Source: CAVUFH01 sp963740835 (GTDB taxonomy: Bacteria; Actinomycetota; Acidimicrobiia; IMCC26256; PALSA-610). From it: a stretch of 64,000 nt of DNA. A model generated the notes under the pieces. That model saw only the letters and a program-made list of their open reading frames with translations. It searched no databases and was not told the DNA's origin. The number at the start of each line of letters is the position of its first letter. Position 1 is the stretch's first letter. This document shows positions 1-8,190 of the stretch, piece after piece. The translations under genes were made by a program, and so were the position numbers. The stretch is from positions 1,798,001-1,862,000 of the forward strand of contig CAVUFH010000003.1 of NCBI GenBank assembly GCA_963740835.1. Reading direction: 5' to 3'.

Positions 1-41
1 GCGTCATGGAGCACGATCGCGACATGTTGGGAAGGACACGC

Positions 42-1049
42 ATGAGCATCCACAGCACCTTGCGCCTCCGCGGCATCGGCCTTGGCGCGGCCGCCGCGCT
101 TGCGGTCGGCCTCGCTTCCGCGGCACCCGCCGGCGCGGCGCAGTCCGGATCGGCTTCGGTAGCAAACGACACGCTCACTGTCACCGGTACGAGCGCGAGC
201 GAACAGCTCGCCCTGCGCCTCGCCCTGGGCGACCCGAACACGTTGCAAGTCGACTTCGGTGACGACGGCACCGCCGAACACAGCTTCGATCGCGGAACGT
301 TCAGCGCGATCACGATCTCCCTCGGCAGCGGGAACGACCACTTCCGTATCGACCAGGTGAACGGTGCGTTCGCGGACGAGGCCGTAACGGTCAACGGCGG
401 CAGCGGCAACGACACCATGGACGGTGGCGACGGCACCGAAGTGTTCCTCGGCGGTAGCGGTGCGGACGCCGTCGACGGCAATCGGGGCAATGACACCGCG
501 CACCTCGGGTCCGGGCAAGACAGCTTCCGTTGGGATCCAGGTGACGGCAGCGACATCGTCGAAGGCGACAGCGGGACCGACACACTCGACTTCAACGGTG
601 CCGGCGCGAACGAGATCATGAGTCTGTCGGCGAACGGTCCGCGCGCGCTGTTCCTGCGCGACGTCGCGAACATCCGGATGGACATGGACAATGTCGAGCA
701 GCTGGACCTGACTGCGCTCGGTGGCACGGACTCCGTGACGATCGACGACATGACCGGGACCGACTTCCGTCGGGCCGACGTCGACCTCTCCGGACCGGCG
801 GGCGGTGGCGACGGTCTGAGCGACGTCGTGACGGTCAACGGCAGCGAGAAGGCCGACCGCATCAAGGTCGAGACCGACGGGGCTCGCGTCGATGTGAACG
901 GCTTGCAGACGCAGACGCGCATCACGGGCAGTGAGACCATCGACTCGCTCCAGGTGAACAGCTTGGGCGGGAACGACACGGTCGACGTCGGGAACGACGT
1001 GGCGACGCGCATCGGCGTCGCGGTCGATCTCGGATCCGGCCAGAACTGA
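42..1049 (+). CDS. Secreted RTX-like calcium-binding repeat protein
   Basis: 335-residue protein of the RTX/hemolysin-repeat type. ATG at 42 is chosen over the in-frame ATG at 6 because GGAAGGA lies just upstream and the protein then opens with a signal peptide: basic start, hydrophobic run, AGA-A cleavage site near residue 34. Residues about 119-152 contain glycine/aspartate nonapeptides (GGSGNDTMDGG, GGSGADAVDG), the family's calcium-binding beta-roll motif; a shorter copy (GGNDTVDVGND) lies near residue 310. Most of the rest looks like beta-rich filler. No catalytic domain is visible, so a structural or adhesive extracellular role is inferred. It converges on the gene at 1135 across a shared hairpin. 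Confidence 0.8.
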   Translation: MSIHSTLRLRGIGLGAAAALAVGLASAAPAGAAQSGSASVANDTLTVTGTSASEQLALRLALGDPNTLQVDFGDDGTAEHSFDRGTFSAITISLGSGNDHFRIDQVNGAFADEAVTVNGGSGNDTMDGGDGTEVFLGGSGADAVDGNRGNDTAHLGSGQDSFRWDPGDGSDIVEGDSGTDTLDFNGAGANEIMSLSANGPRALFLRDVANIRMDMDNVEQLDLTALGGTDSVTIDDMTGTDFRRADVDLSGPAGGGDGLSDVVTVNGSEKADRIKVETDGARVDVNGLQTQTRITGSETIDSLQVNSLGGNDTVDVGNDVATRIGVAVDLGSGQN

Positions 1050-1055
1050 CACCAA

Positions 1056-1097
1056 CATCAGACGAACGTCATCGGGCATCAGACGAACGTGATCGGG
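1056..1097. repeat. Two-copy 21-bp tandem repeat
   Basis: CATCAGACGAACGT followed by (C/G)ATCGGG occurs at 1056-1076 and immediately again at 1077-1097, with one mismatch. The second copy runs into the left arm of the terminator hairpin at 1091. It may be replication slippage in the 3' untranslated region; no function is evident. Confidence 0.85.
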
Positions 1098-1120
1098 ACA
1101 CCCGGGGTGGTGTCCCGATC
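1091..1120. terminator. Bidirectional intrinsic-type terminator hairpin
   Basis: Perfect 12-bp inverted repeat, GATCGGGACACC and GGTGTCCCGATC, with a 6-nt loop. It lies between the convergent genes ending at 1049 (+) and 1135 (-). There is no U tract, which is common for actinobacterial terminators. Confidence 0.8.
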
Positions 1121-1134
1121 ACGCGCGTCGGCGA

Positions 1135-1608
1135 TCACTCCGAAGTCACGTACCGGGCGGCCGGCGTGCCCGGCGGGTGGTGGATACCGGGCTCGGCGTC
1201 GGGGTTGTCGACCAGCACCTCGCCTTCGAGGCCGTCCGGGTCGGTGAAGAACAGCGAGAGGTGAGAACCGAAGTCGGTCACGAACGCGTCGGCCGCGCCA
1301 CGCGCCATGAGGCGGTCACGGATCGTCTCGAACGCTTCGAGGTTATTCGCACGCAATCCGATGTGGTCGATGCGACCGCGCTCGAACATCGGAACCTGGT
1401 GCAGCGCTTCTTCGTTGCCGTCGATCTGGAACACGTTGAGCATGGTGCCGTCGCCGATGTCGACGAACGACAGCCGGAAGCCCGGCCCTTCGGGCGCTTC
1501 GCTCATATCGGAAACAATCGCGGCGTCGAAGACCTCTCGGTAGAACGCATGCAGCCGGTCGCTGTCGTTCGTCAGCGTCGCGACGTGATTGATGCCTTTC
1601 AACAGCAT
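1135..1608 (-). CDS. VOC-superfamily (glyoxalase-fold) protein
   Basis: 157 residues forming two beta-alpha-beta-beta-beta repeats of the vicinal-oxygen-chelate fold. Candidate metal ligands are H8 in INHVATL, H82 in DHIGL and E128 in DPDGLEGEVLV, where the family places its H/H/E set. The fold covers glyoxalases, extradiol dioxygenases and epimerases, and the substrate cannot be told from sequence. It is a stand-alone transcript: the ATG lies 6 nt after a TATGCT box, suggesting a leaderless message, and the gene converges on the RTX gene. Family assignment is solid; the reaction is unknown. Confidence 0.85.
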   Translation of the reverse strand: MLLKGINHVATLTNDSDRLHAFYREVFDAAIVSDMSEAPEGPGFRLSFVDIGDGTMLNVFQIDGNEEALHQVPMFERGRIDHIGLRANNLEAFETIRDRLMARGAADAFVTDFGSHLSLFFTDPDGLEGEVLVDNPDAEPGIHHPPGTPAARYVTSE

Positions 1609-1614
1609 CTCGCG

Positions 1615-1620
1615 AGCATA
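1615..1620 (-). promoter_or_regulatory. TANNNT -10 box of a likely leaderless promoter
   Basis: On the minus strand TATGCT ends 6 nt before the ATG of the VOC gene (1608), so the transcription start would coincide with the start codon. No clear -35 box is seen. Inferred from spacing only. Confidence 0.45.
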
Positions 1621-1677
1621 ACGACGCGTCCGCAGTGAGGACCACGACGATCTGCTGAGCTCGGCACCTGCGCGGGG

Positions 1678-2004
1678 CTACTCGATCGTGACGATCTCGC
1701 CGACTCCGGAGATGTCGAGGATCTGGCGCACCCGACCGATCGCGTGTTCGATCCGGATCCCGACGTTTGCCTCGGACGCGCGCCGCGCCGCGAGGATGAT
1801 CGACCGGACCCCGAACGAGTCGCAGTAGCTCAGGCCCGCGCAGTCGATGACGACCGGCGCGGGTGCGGACGGCTGGCGAGCGCTGAACGCGAGGTCGAGC
1901 GCCTTCTCGAGTTCGGGCGCGCTGGCGACGTCCAACTCGCCCCGCAGATAGACGCGCGTCTCGCCGTCGGTCGGCGCGGTGGCGATGCTGAAGTTCGGTC
2001 GCAC
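1678..2004 (-). CDS. STAS-domain anti-sigma factor antagonist
   Basis: 108 residues, one STAS domain, the fold of RsbV/SpoIIAA. In the family the unphosphorylated antagonist binds the anti-sigma kinase and frees the sigma factor. The regulatory site is visible as YCDSFGVRS with S63, preceded by the strand VVIDCAGL. GTG start. It lies 15 nt after the csbD-like gene on the same strand, so the two are probably co-transcribed, linking a stress protein with a partner-switching regulator. It is one of four STAS genes in this window; the others are at 21118, 21496 and 24066. Confidence 0.88.
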   Translation of the reverse strand: MRPNFSIATAPTDGETRVYLRGELDVASAPELEKALDLAFSARQPSAPAPVVIDCAGLSYCDSFGVRSIILAARRASEANVGIRIEHAIGRVRQILDISGVGEIVTIE

Positions 2005-2019
2005 GGCGGCCGGCGCGTT

Positions 2020-2265
2020 CTAGCGCTGGTGGCTGCGCTGCTCTGCGTCGCGCGCCGCGGCCTCGGCCCGAGCCGTCTCGGCTTCGGCTTCCTTCTCCGC
2101 GACCTCGCGTTGGGCGTCCGCCTTCTCCTGCTGCGCGGCGCCTTCCTGCTTGAGGTCCTTGTCGCCCGCGAGCGCGCCGGCCGCTTCCTTGAGCTTGCCT
2201 TTCACGCCTTCGACGACACCCTTGGCCCCGGCTTCGGGTCCGCTGTCGCGCTGATCGTCAGACAT
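2020..2265 (-). CDS. csbD: CsbD-family stress protein
   Basis: 81 residues, highly charged. Residues about 14-42 carry the CsbD signature (KGKLKEAAGALAGDKDLKQEG); the rest is an alanine/glutamate-rich helical tail, probably coiled coil, longer than in the roughly 60-residue family norm. CsbD of Bacillus subtilis belongs to the SigB regulon; molecular function is unknown. GAGGGA lies 7 nt before the ATG. It leads the probable pair with the STAS gene at 1678. A second csbD-like gene at 17956 sits beside the sigma factor. Confidence 0.85.
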   Translation of the reverse strand: MSDDQRDSGPEAGAKGVVEGVKGKLKEAAGALAGDKDLKQEGAAQQEKADAQREVAEKEAEAETARAEAAARDAEQRSHQR

Positions 2266-2338
2266 CTTGTGTTCCCTCTTGTCGCTTGGTCGAGCCCCGA
2301 GACTCGTGAACGGACGTTCTTCCCCAGAGGACGTCCCG

Positions 2339-2470
2339 TTACTCGCCGCACGACGAGTTCACGCGTCGCGCGACGCGGTCGAGCGCGTCCTCGTCGTAGA
2401 CCCGGTAGCAGGCACCGGTGCGCCCAGCCGGTTGCAGCAGCCCGAGCTGCTCGGTCGAGCCCGGATCCGC
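2339..2470 (-). pseudogene. Remnant of a MerR-family regulator
   Basis: One minus-strand frame, closed by TAA at 2341-2339, encodes EQLGLLQPAGRTGACYRVYD followed by EDALDRV. This matches the stretch between the helix-turn-helix and the wing of MerR-type regulators. The frame is blocked upstream by a stop at 2491-2489 and has no start codon, so the first part of the DNA-binding domain and all of the effector domain are absent. Coincidental coding is possible, but the motif match is strong for so short a piece. Confidence 0.4.
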
Positions 2471-2478
2471 GTTCGCCG

Positions 2479-2484
2479 TATCGT
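2479..2484 (+). promoter_or_regulatory. TANNNT -10 box of a likely leaderless promoter
   Basis: TATCGT lies 6 nt before the ATG at 2491. No Shine-Dalgarno sequence is present. Same arrangement as at 1615, 2971, 9425, 12507, 32654 and 44593. Confidence 0.45.
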
Positions 2485-2490
2485 TCGCCT

Positions 2491-2826
2491 ATGTCGGTGA
2501 CGCGCTCACTTCTCTTGTTCGTCCTCGCCGCGGTTGCCGAGATCGGCGGCGCGTGGCTCGTGTGGCAGGGCGTCCGCGAGCATCGGGGTGTCGCGTTCAT
2601 CGGCGCCGGCATCGTTGCTCTCGGGGCGTACGGCTTCGTCGCGACGTTGCAGGACGACGCGCACTTCGGCCGCATCCTTGCGGCGTACGGCGGCATCTTC
2701 GTAGCCGGATCGCTGCTCTGGGGCATCGCGTTCGACGGCTTCCGGCCTGATCGCTACGACCTCGTGGGCGCCGCGCTCTGCCTCGTCGGCGTTGCGGTGA
2801 TCATGTGGGCACCTCGCAGCGCGTGA
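2491..2826 (+). CDS. ynfA: YnfA/UPF0060-family small membrane protein
   Basis: 111 residues with four predicted membrane helices that fill almost the whole protein, the size and pattern of the UPF0060 (YnfA) family. Family hallmarks seen are AEIGGAWLVWQ in helix 1, RILAAYGGIFV in the third segment and the closing helix with RPDRYDLVGA just before it. Members resemble small multidrug-resistance transporters, but transport is not established here. The ATG at 2491 is preceded by a TATCGT box and no ribosome site. It is a single gene with no functional partner visible beside it. Confidence 0.85.
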   Translation: MSVTRSLLLFVLAAVAEIGGAWLVWQGVREHRGVAFIGAGIVALGAYGFVATLQDDAHFGRILAAYGGIFVAGSLLWGIAFDGFRPDRYDLVGAALCLVGVAVIMWAPRSA

Positions 2827-2970
2827 ATGCGCCGAAGTGCGCGATCACCGCGCCGCCGGAGCGAAGCGATCAAGCAACACCGCACGCGATCGCGGATCTC
2901 GTCCCGCGGCACCGGTGGGCCAGACGTTCAGCCCCGGGCCCAACTGGGACCTCTCGTCGGCCGAAACATC

Positions 2971-2976
2971 TAGCGT
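2971..2976 (+). promoter_or_regulatory. TANNNT -10 box of a likely leaderless promoter
   Basis: TAGCGT lies 6 nt before the GTG start at 2983, with no Shine-Dalgarno sequence between them. Confidence 0.45.
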
Positions 2977-2982
2977 CGAGGC

Positions 2983-3696
2983 GTGCCCGGACCGCAACGC
3001 ATCCTCGACGCGCGTGAGATCGCTGCGATCGCGTTGACGTTCTCGGCCAATGCGATCGTGCACCGCGTGCTCCCGGACGAGACGCACATCCCCGCCAACC
3101 TGCTGGCGGCGGGGAGCGCGCTCGGGTTCGCCGCCTGGGCCGGCGCCTCGCTCGACGACCTCGGCGTGCGTCCGACGGACCTCGGTACCGGCGCGAGGGT
3201 CGGCCTCGTCGGGTCCGCCGCCATCCTCGCGGGGGTAGGTCTGGCCGTCGCGTTGCCGCCGGCGCGAGCGTTCTTCGCCGACACCCGCGTCAGCGAGGTC
3301 GGCCACGGGCGCGCGTTTTACGAGCTCGCGGTGCGCATCCCGATCGGCACCGCGCTCGCCGAGGAGCTGCTGTTCCGCAGCGGCCTCACCGCGCTGTTCG
3401 CGCAGCGGCGACCCTGGCCGGTCGCGGTCGCCGGGTCGTCCGCGCTGTTCGGCCTCTGGCACGTCCTGCCGACGGTGCAGTCGCTCGACACGAACACCGC
3501 GGTCGGTCCGGCGAGCGCGAACCGCGCTCGCAGCATCGGTGCGGTGGCCGGCGTCGTTGCGGCGACGGCCGCCGCGGGCGTCGGGTTCAGCTTGCTCGGG
3601 CGCCGAGCCCGCAGCGTGCTCGCGCCGGTGCTCGTGCACGCGACCCTCAATGGCGCGACGTACGCCGCGGGTCGCGTGATCGCGATGATGCGCTGA
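2983..3696 (+). CDS. CPBP-family intramembrane metalloprotease
   Basis: 237-residue membrane protein of the CPBP (Abi/CAAX protease) family. All three catalytic motifs are present: EELLFR with E127, E128 and R132; FGLWH with F156 and H160; and HATLN with H219 and N223. Known members cleave prenylated or membrane substrates, and some bacterial ones give bacteriocin self-immunity; no bacteriocin genes are nearby. GTG start 6 nt after TAGCGT suggests leaderless translation. It converges with the large hydrolase at 3700, leaving 3 nt between the stops. Confidence 0.9.
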   Translation: MPGPQRILDAREIAAIALTFSANAIVHRVLPDETHIPANLLAAGSALGFAAWAGASLDDLGVRPTDLGTGARVGLVGSAAILAGVGLAVALPPARAFFADTRVSEVGHGRAFYELAVRIPIGTALAEELLFRSGLTALFAQRRPWPVAVAGSSALFGLWHVLPTVQSLDTNTAVGPASANRARSIGAVAGVVAATAAAGVGFSLLGRRARSVLAPVLVHATLNGATYAAGRVIAMMR

Positions 3697-3699
3697 GCG

Positions 3700-5748
3700 T
3701 CACGCCGACGGCGCGCCGCCCGAGGCCGAGAAGTCTTCGAACGCGACCTCGCGGATGATCCGCTCGACCTCACTGTCGGCCGGGTCGTCCGCGTGGGCGT
3801 CGAGCAACCGCTGCACGACGGTCGCGGCCATGCTCTTGCCCGCAACACCGTGCTCGTGGATCCATGTCGTGCGCTGCTTCTCGCGTCCTTCGAGCCATGT
3901 GTCGATCGCGAGCGCCTGCTCGTCGGACACCGGCAGGTCGAGCACGTGTTGCATGAAGGCGCGCAGGTCGGCGCGGTAGTCGTGACCGGTCCGGGCGAAC
4001 ACGCCGGGCACGATGTTGGCCGAGTTCTTCATGTCGACGAGCACTTGGAAGAACGTCATGATCGGCATCCATCGCATGCCGCGCGGGACGCGCTCCGGCC
4101 GCGTGTCGCGTGGCCCGAGCCAGGTCGGAGATTGGTACAGGAGCTCGGGACCGAACATCGTCACTGCGTCGTTGTCGTGCGTGATCATGCAGTAACGGAT
4201 CCGCGAGCGCGTGTCTTCGTCGAGCGCGGACCATTCGCCGATGTGATCGAACACGCCGATGACACTCGAGTCGACCGCCGGGTCGGATCCATCTGCCTGC
4301 AGCACCTGGTTCTTCCACTTGGACATGTGCGGGGTGCCGATCCAGATCGCGTGGCCGACGCCGGCTTCCTCGAGGCCCTCGGTGCCACGTCCGACGAAGG
4401 GGTCCTGGCTCGTCCAGGCGCCGAGGCTCTCGCCGAACAGCACGACTTTCGGCCGGGCGGCGGCATCGATGCCGTCGAGACGGGCGCGCAACGCGGCGAT
4501 GAGGAGACGCATCTGGCGGCGCCCGTCGCCGATGCGGTCGAGCGACAGCACCGACGGTCGCGCCGAGTACTGCATGGCCAGGGTCGCGCAGTCGCCACGC
4601 GTCAACAGTTCGAAACCCTCGACCGCCGCGTAGTTCACGTAGCCGGTACCCGTCGGCGCGACGACGAGCAGCCAGTCGCGATCGAACGCACTCGTGCGAT
4701 CGAGCTCACGGATCGCGAGTTCGACCCGTTCCGACGCGGTCGGCGCGCTCTCGAGGCCGACGTACGCGCGGATCGGCGCGTTCTTCGCGGGTTCGCCGAG
4801 CACGCCTTCGATCGCGCCACGCGGCAGCACCATCCACGCGTAGCGGCGACCTTGGCGCGAGAGCGTCTCGAAGGGCACCAGGCTCTCGGCGCTGCCGCTC
4901 ACGAGCGGGTTCGGCGGTTGGATGTCGAAGGCGGCTTCGACGGATTCCTCGCGGTTCGCGATCCGCGAGTAGGCGCGTTCGATGAGTGTGCGACTGGCCG
5001 CAGTGATGAGCCCCAGCGACACGAGGTGGCCGAGCGGCCGCCACATTCCCGCCGTTCCAGGCAGCACGCGCGAGACCGTTCCCGCGATCAGCTCCGCGGT
5101 GACGCGTTCGGCGCGACCGAGGCCGGTCGATGCGATCGCGACACCGGTGCCGAACACCGCGGCCTTGGCGCCGGATGACGACGCCTCTTCGGGCGGCATC
5201 TCGCGGTTCATCCGCGCGAAGCGGCGGCGACGGTACTCGCCGAACGCGGCGAGGCCGCCGGCGGTCGCGACGATCGCGCCGTACACGCGGCCGCGCCTGC
5301 CGGAGCCATCGAGGCTGACCGCGTCGACGACGTTCGCCACCGCGCCCGCGGTGCCGACGACCGACAACCAGAAGCCCGACGTGCGCACTGCGGCGCGCGT
5401 CAGGTGCTCGTCCGGCTTCTGTGCGAACGAACGCTGCAGGGCGAGGCCGGCCCCGATCGTGACGAGGTCTGTGGCCGCGGTCGCGAGCCGCATCGCCCGG
5501 CCCTCGAGCGAACCGCGTGCGAGGCGGCTCACGAGGAGGAGCGTTGCGGCCTGGATGCTGTCCTGCGTCGCGGCCGCGAGCGCGTTGGTCGCGGCCGCGG
5601 AGAGGCCGGTCACGAGCGCCTGATCCATCGTGCCGCGCGGCATCAGCGTGCGCTGGAAGCCGAGTGGCGCGTTGGCGGCGACGAGCAGGAGGGCGGCTTG
5701 TTCGGCACCCGCACCGAGTCCTGGTGCCTCATGGAATCGCGGCATCAC
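3700..5748 (-). CDS. Large membrane-associated alpha/beta hydrolase
   Basis: 682 residues matching the actinobacterial family with an N-terminal helical membrane half and a C-terminal alpha/beta-hydrolase half (Abhydrolase_9 type). Several hydrophobic segments fill residues 1-270. The hydrolase half carries the nucleophile elbow GESLGAW with S441, WIGTPHMSKW, and a late GHDYRADL histidine. Substrates are unknown; lipid ester or cell-envelope hydrolysis is a guess. Start is GTG 5748 or the adjacent ATG 5745, both behind GGTGGAG. It is transcribed alone; the 1.2 kb upstream has no clear gene. Confidence 0.85.
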   Translation of the reverse strand: MMPRFHEAPGLGAGAEQAALLLVAANAPLGFQRTLMPRGTMDQALVTGLSAAATNALAAATQDSIQAATLLLVSRLARGSLEGRAMRLATAATDLVTIGAGLALQRSFAQKPDEHLTRAAVRTSGFWLSVVGTAGAVANVVDAVSLDGSGRRGRVYGAIVATAGGLAAFGEYRRRRFARMNREMPPEEASSSGAKAAVFGTGVAIASTGLGRAERVTAELIAGTVSRVLPGTAGMWRPLGHLVSLGLITAASRTLIERAYSRIANREESVEAAFDIQPPNPLVSGSAESLVPFETLSRQGRRYAWMVLPRGAIEGVLGEPAKNAPIRAYVGLESAPTASERVELAIRELDRTSAFDRDWLLVVAPTGTGYVNYAAVEGFELLTRGDCATLAMQYSARPSVLSLDRIGDGRRQMRLLIAALRARLDGIDAAARPKVVLFGESLGAWTSQDPFVGRGTEGLEEAGVGHAIWIGTPHMSKWKNQVLQADGSDPAVDSSVIGVFDHIGEWSALDEDTRSRIRYCMITHDNDAVTMFGPELLYQSPTWLGPRDTRPERVPRGMRWMPIMTFFQVLVDMKNSANIVPGVFARTGHDYRADLRAFMQHVLDLPVSDEQALAIDTWLEGREKQRTTWIHEHGVAGKSMAATVVQRLLDAHADDPADSEVERIIREVAFEDFSASGGAPSA

Positions 5749-6959
5749 TCCACCGATCTCGGAACGTGGCTCGGAACGGCGCGCATCGTAGGACGCGAGC
5801 GCGAGCGCTCGTCAGAAACCACCGAAACAGGGTTGTCGTCCGTTTGGCGTCATGCGACATTGCGACAGGTTTCGGCCGACACGTGCCGGGGTCGGCGGGC
5901 CCTCCGGCCGCGTGGGCACGAGGTCACTGCTCAGCGAAGCGCAGATCCGCCCGCCTGGCGTTCCCCCGCGTCAGGCGGGCGTTGCGCGGCAGCGTGAGGA
6001 CTTGTATGGACGCGCGCGAGCCGACCGGCGTCCGAGAGGACCCGTCGCGTCCACCCGGACGCCGGTACGGCGTTCACTGTGTTCGGTGCGACCCGGTCGT
6101 CCGGATGAGCCCGTCGCGCAAATCCGCTGCGAACCCTCCCCGCTCACCGCCGCCGATCAGCGCGGCGCGACACCGCACCACGAACAGCAGGAGAAGCAAT
6201 GCCTCGCGCATCGGTGCTCATCACCTGGTGGGCGTGCGCGTCGGTGGGGGCGTCAGCGTGGACGCGCCAGCAGAACTCAGCGGGTACGGCGCATCCGTCG
6301 GGGCCTGAAGACGTCGCGCCGCCCCGTCGAGATCAGCGGGATGCCGGTGAACCGAACCGGCCCGAACGAGGTGCGTGAGGAACGGCGTCGAGATGTCGAC
6401 CAAGGAAGCGTCACCTGACCGTCGGAGATGCCGCCGAGATCGATGGTTGGCAGCATCAGCGTCGGGAACGCGTCACGGTCCGACGTGACCGGCACGATCT
6501 GGTTCAGATCGACCATCGGCAGCTCGACCGTTGGGAACTCGACCTGCGGGTGTTCTTGGACGGGCGGCGGCGTGCCCGCCGCGGTCCCGGGGTCTCGGCT
6601 TTCCTGTCTGCAGCTTCCGGTAAGGGAACCTTCGGTGCGACCTCGGGAGCGGTGCCGAGCGGGTCGCGCACGACACCGTTCGACATCGATCGTCGGTCGC
6701 GAAAGCGATCGGGTCATCGGAGCTCGCTGCCCTCAGGGTTGTGAATACACGTCAAGCCGAGCCCGGGAACCGCGACGGCGTCCTCGGACGGCGGGGCATG
6801 CGACGGAGCACCCCTGGGTATTGCGACGAGAAGATACCGCGTTCACGCGCGCACGCAAACCGACGACACGCAACGTCTCGTTTTCATCGCGTCATCGGCC
6901 GCATAACGTTGTTGATGGTGTTGCCGCGGTGGGCGGCAGTGATCCGACGAGGGGCGCGA
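5749..6959. other. 1.2 kb stretch without a convincing gene
   Basis: No reading frame here has family-like content. The best minus-strand candidate runs from about 6686 to 6277 and changes frame at least once; its middle part contains the repeating pattern VEFPTVELPMVDL and FPTLMLPTIDL, which looks protein-like but is not recognised. The stretch should also hold the promoter of the hydrolase at 5748. The VOC gene at 6960 is preceded by GAGGGG. I see no RNA gene. Confidence 0.5.
5948..5981. other. Stable hairpin in the gene-poor stretch
   Basis: CGCCCGCCTG at 5948-5957 pairs perfectly with CAGGCGGGCG at 5972-5981; three further inner pairs (one G-U) leave an 8-nt loop. No confident gene ends here, so a terminator role cannot be assigned. 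Confidence 0.5.
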
Positions 6960-7424
6960 ATGCCGGAACCGGGCGAATCGGGTGGAGTGACATTCGACGG
7001 GTTGAACCTGGTCTCCTCGGATGTGGACGCGACGCTGGGGTTCTACCGCGCGCTCGGGGTCGACATTCCCGAGGTGTCCGTCTGGCGCGGTGACAGCGGT
7101 GCTGCCGCGCATCACGTCGATGTCGGGATGCCGAACGGGGTGTCCATCGACTTCGACAGCGATGAGCTCGCGCGCCTTTACAACGCGGGATGGGCCGGGT
7201 CCGGTGCCGAGGGCGCGACGCTGATCGGTTTTCGCGTCGCGACACGCGACGCGGTCGACGAGACGTACGACCGGCTCACGGCCGCGGGCTACCGCGGGTT
7301 GCAGGAGCCGTACGACGCGTTCTGGGGTGCGCGCTACGCGATCGTTGCGGATCCCGACGGGCGGCAGGTCGGCATGATGAGTCCTCGCGATCCCGCGCTC
7401 GGCGGCCCTCCGCCCGCGCTCTAG
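6960..7424 (+). CDS. VOC-superfamily (glyoxalase/bleomycin-resistance-like) protein
   Basis: 154 residues of the vicinal-oxygen-chelate fold: LNLVSSDVDATLGFYRALG opens the first module, and GARYAIVADPDGRQVGMMSP closes the second with the family DPDG turn. The first metal-ligand histidine is replaced (GLNLVS), so metal binding may be absent, as in many bleomycin-resistance-like members. ATG at 6960 follows GAGGGG with 6-nt spacing, preferred over upstream in-frame starts that add non-homologous residues. It converges with iolB at 7435, 10 nt apart. Substrate unknown. Confidence 0.85.
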   Translation: MPEPGESGGVTFDGLNLVSSDVDATLGFYRALGVDIPEVSVWRGDSGAAAHHVDVGMPNGVSIDFDSDELARLYNAGWAGSGAEGATLIGFRVATRDAVDETYDRLTAAGYRGLQEPYDAFWGARYAIVADPDGRQVGMMSPRDPALGGPPPAL

Positions 7425-7434
7425 GCGCCGCGAC

Positions 7435-8190
7435 TCAAGTGTCGTGCAACCAGCGGTGGACCGGGTCTTCGTACATCGCGAGGCGACGCTCGGCGCCGGC
7501 CAGTGCCCACAGATAGTAGAGGTGTGTGCCCGGTGCCGACGCGACCGGGTGGTAGCCACCGGGGATGCCGACGACGGTTCCGTGCTTCACGAACACGGCT
7601 TCGGCTTCACCGGTCGCGCGGTACAGGCCTTGCAGTCCGAAGCCGTCGGGCCGGTCGCAGCGGAAGTAGTACACCTCCTCGAGCGCGGGTTCACCGTCGG
7701 CGCCGTCGTGCTTGTGGGGCGGGAACGACGACCACTGGCCGGGCGGGTTGAACGTCTCGCCGACGAGCAAGCGCTCGGCGGGCACCGCGTCCGCGATCAG
7801 GTCGTGCACCTCACGCTGCCAGCCCGCCTGGCCGCGATCGTGGACGACGATCTCGTTCGCGCCGACCACCGTCGGCACGGTCGCGGGTTCGGTGATGTTC
7901 GCGTCCAGGGTCGCGACGAGCGCGAGCTCGGTTGGAGCCGTCGTGGTGACGTCGACGATCGTGCCGGGCGGGAGGTACACCGCGGATGCGCGGTCGGCGA
8001 ACACCGAACGCCGCGCTGCCCGTACGCCGGCCCACTGGAGCGCGCCTTCGAGCAGCACGACGACGGCTTCTTCGCGTTCGGGTGCGACGACCCGCACGGA
8101 CCGCCCTGCCGGCAGCGTGTGCAGGTCGAGGCTGACCTGCGTCCCGCAGTACGCCCGGCCTTCGGGCGTGATGACCGAACCCGTCGTCAC
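7435..8190 (-). CDS. iolB: 5-deoxy-glucuronate isomerase (IolB-like)
   Basis: 251 residues, KduI/IolB double-cupin family. Known IolB isomerises 5-deoxy-D-glucuronate in myo-inositol breakdown. The diagnostic stretch NPPGQWSSFPPHKHDG with LEEVYYF is intact, supplying the metal-binding histidines and glutamate; a further histidine lies in GGYHPV. The ATG overlaps the upstream amidohydrolase stop by 4 nt (ATGA), so the two are translationally coupled. No other inositol gene is recognised here except possibly the Gfo/Idh protein at 16690, so a related sugar-acid substrate is possible. Confidence 0.88.
   Translation of the reverse strand: MTTGSVITPEGRAYCGTQVSLDLHTLPAGRSVRVVAPEREEAVVVLLEGALQWAGVRAARRSVFADRASAVYLPPGTIVDVTTTAPTELALVATLDANITEPATVPTVVGANEIVVHDRGQAGWQREVHDLIADAVPAERLLVGETFNPPGQWSSFPPHKHDGADGEPALEEVYYFRCDRPDGFGLQGLYRATGEAEAVFVKHGTVVGIPGGYHPVASAPGTHLYYLWALAGAERRLAMYEDPVHRWLHDT

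Noticed and set aside
3793..5178. 461-codon plus-strand frame
   Set aside because: Antisense to the Abhydrolase_9-type gene with its clear GESLGAW site.
6617..6629. 13-bp sequence CCGGTAAGGGAAC also at 29906-29918
   Set aside because: Matches of this length between distant sites are expected by chance in 64 kb of GC-rich DNA.
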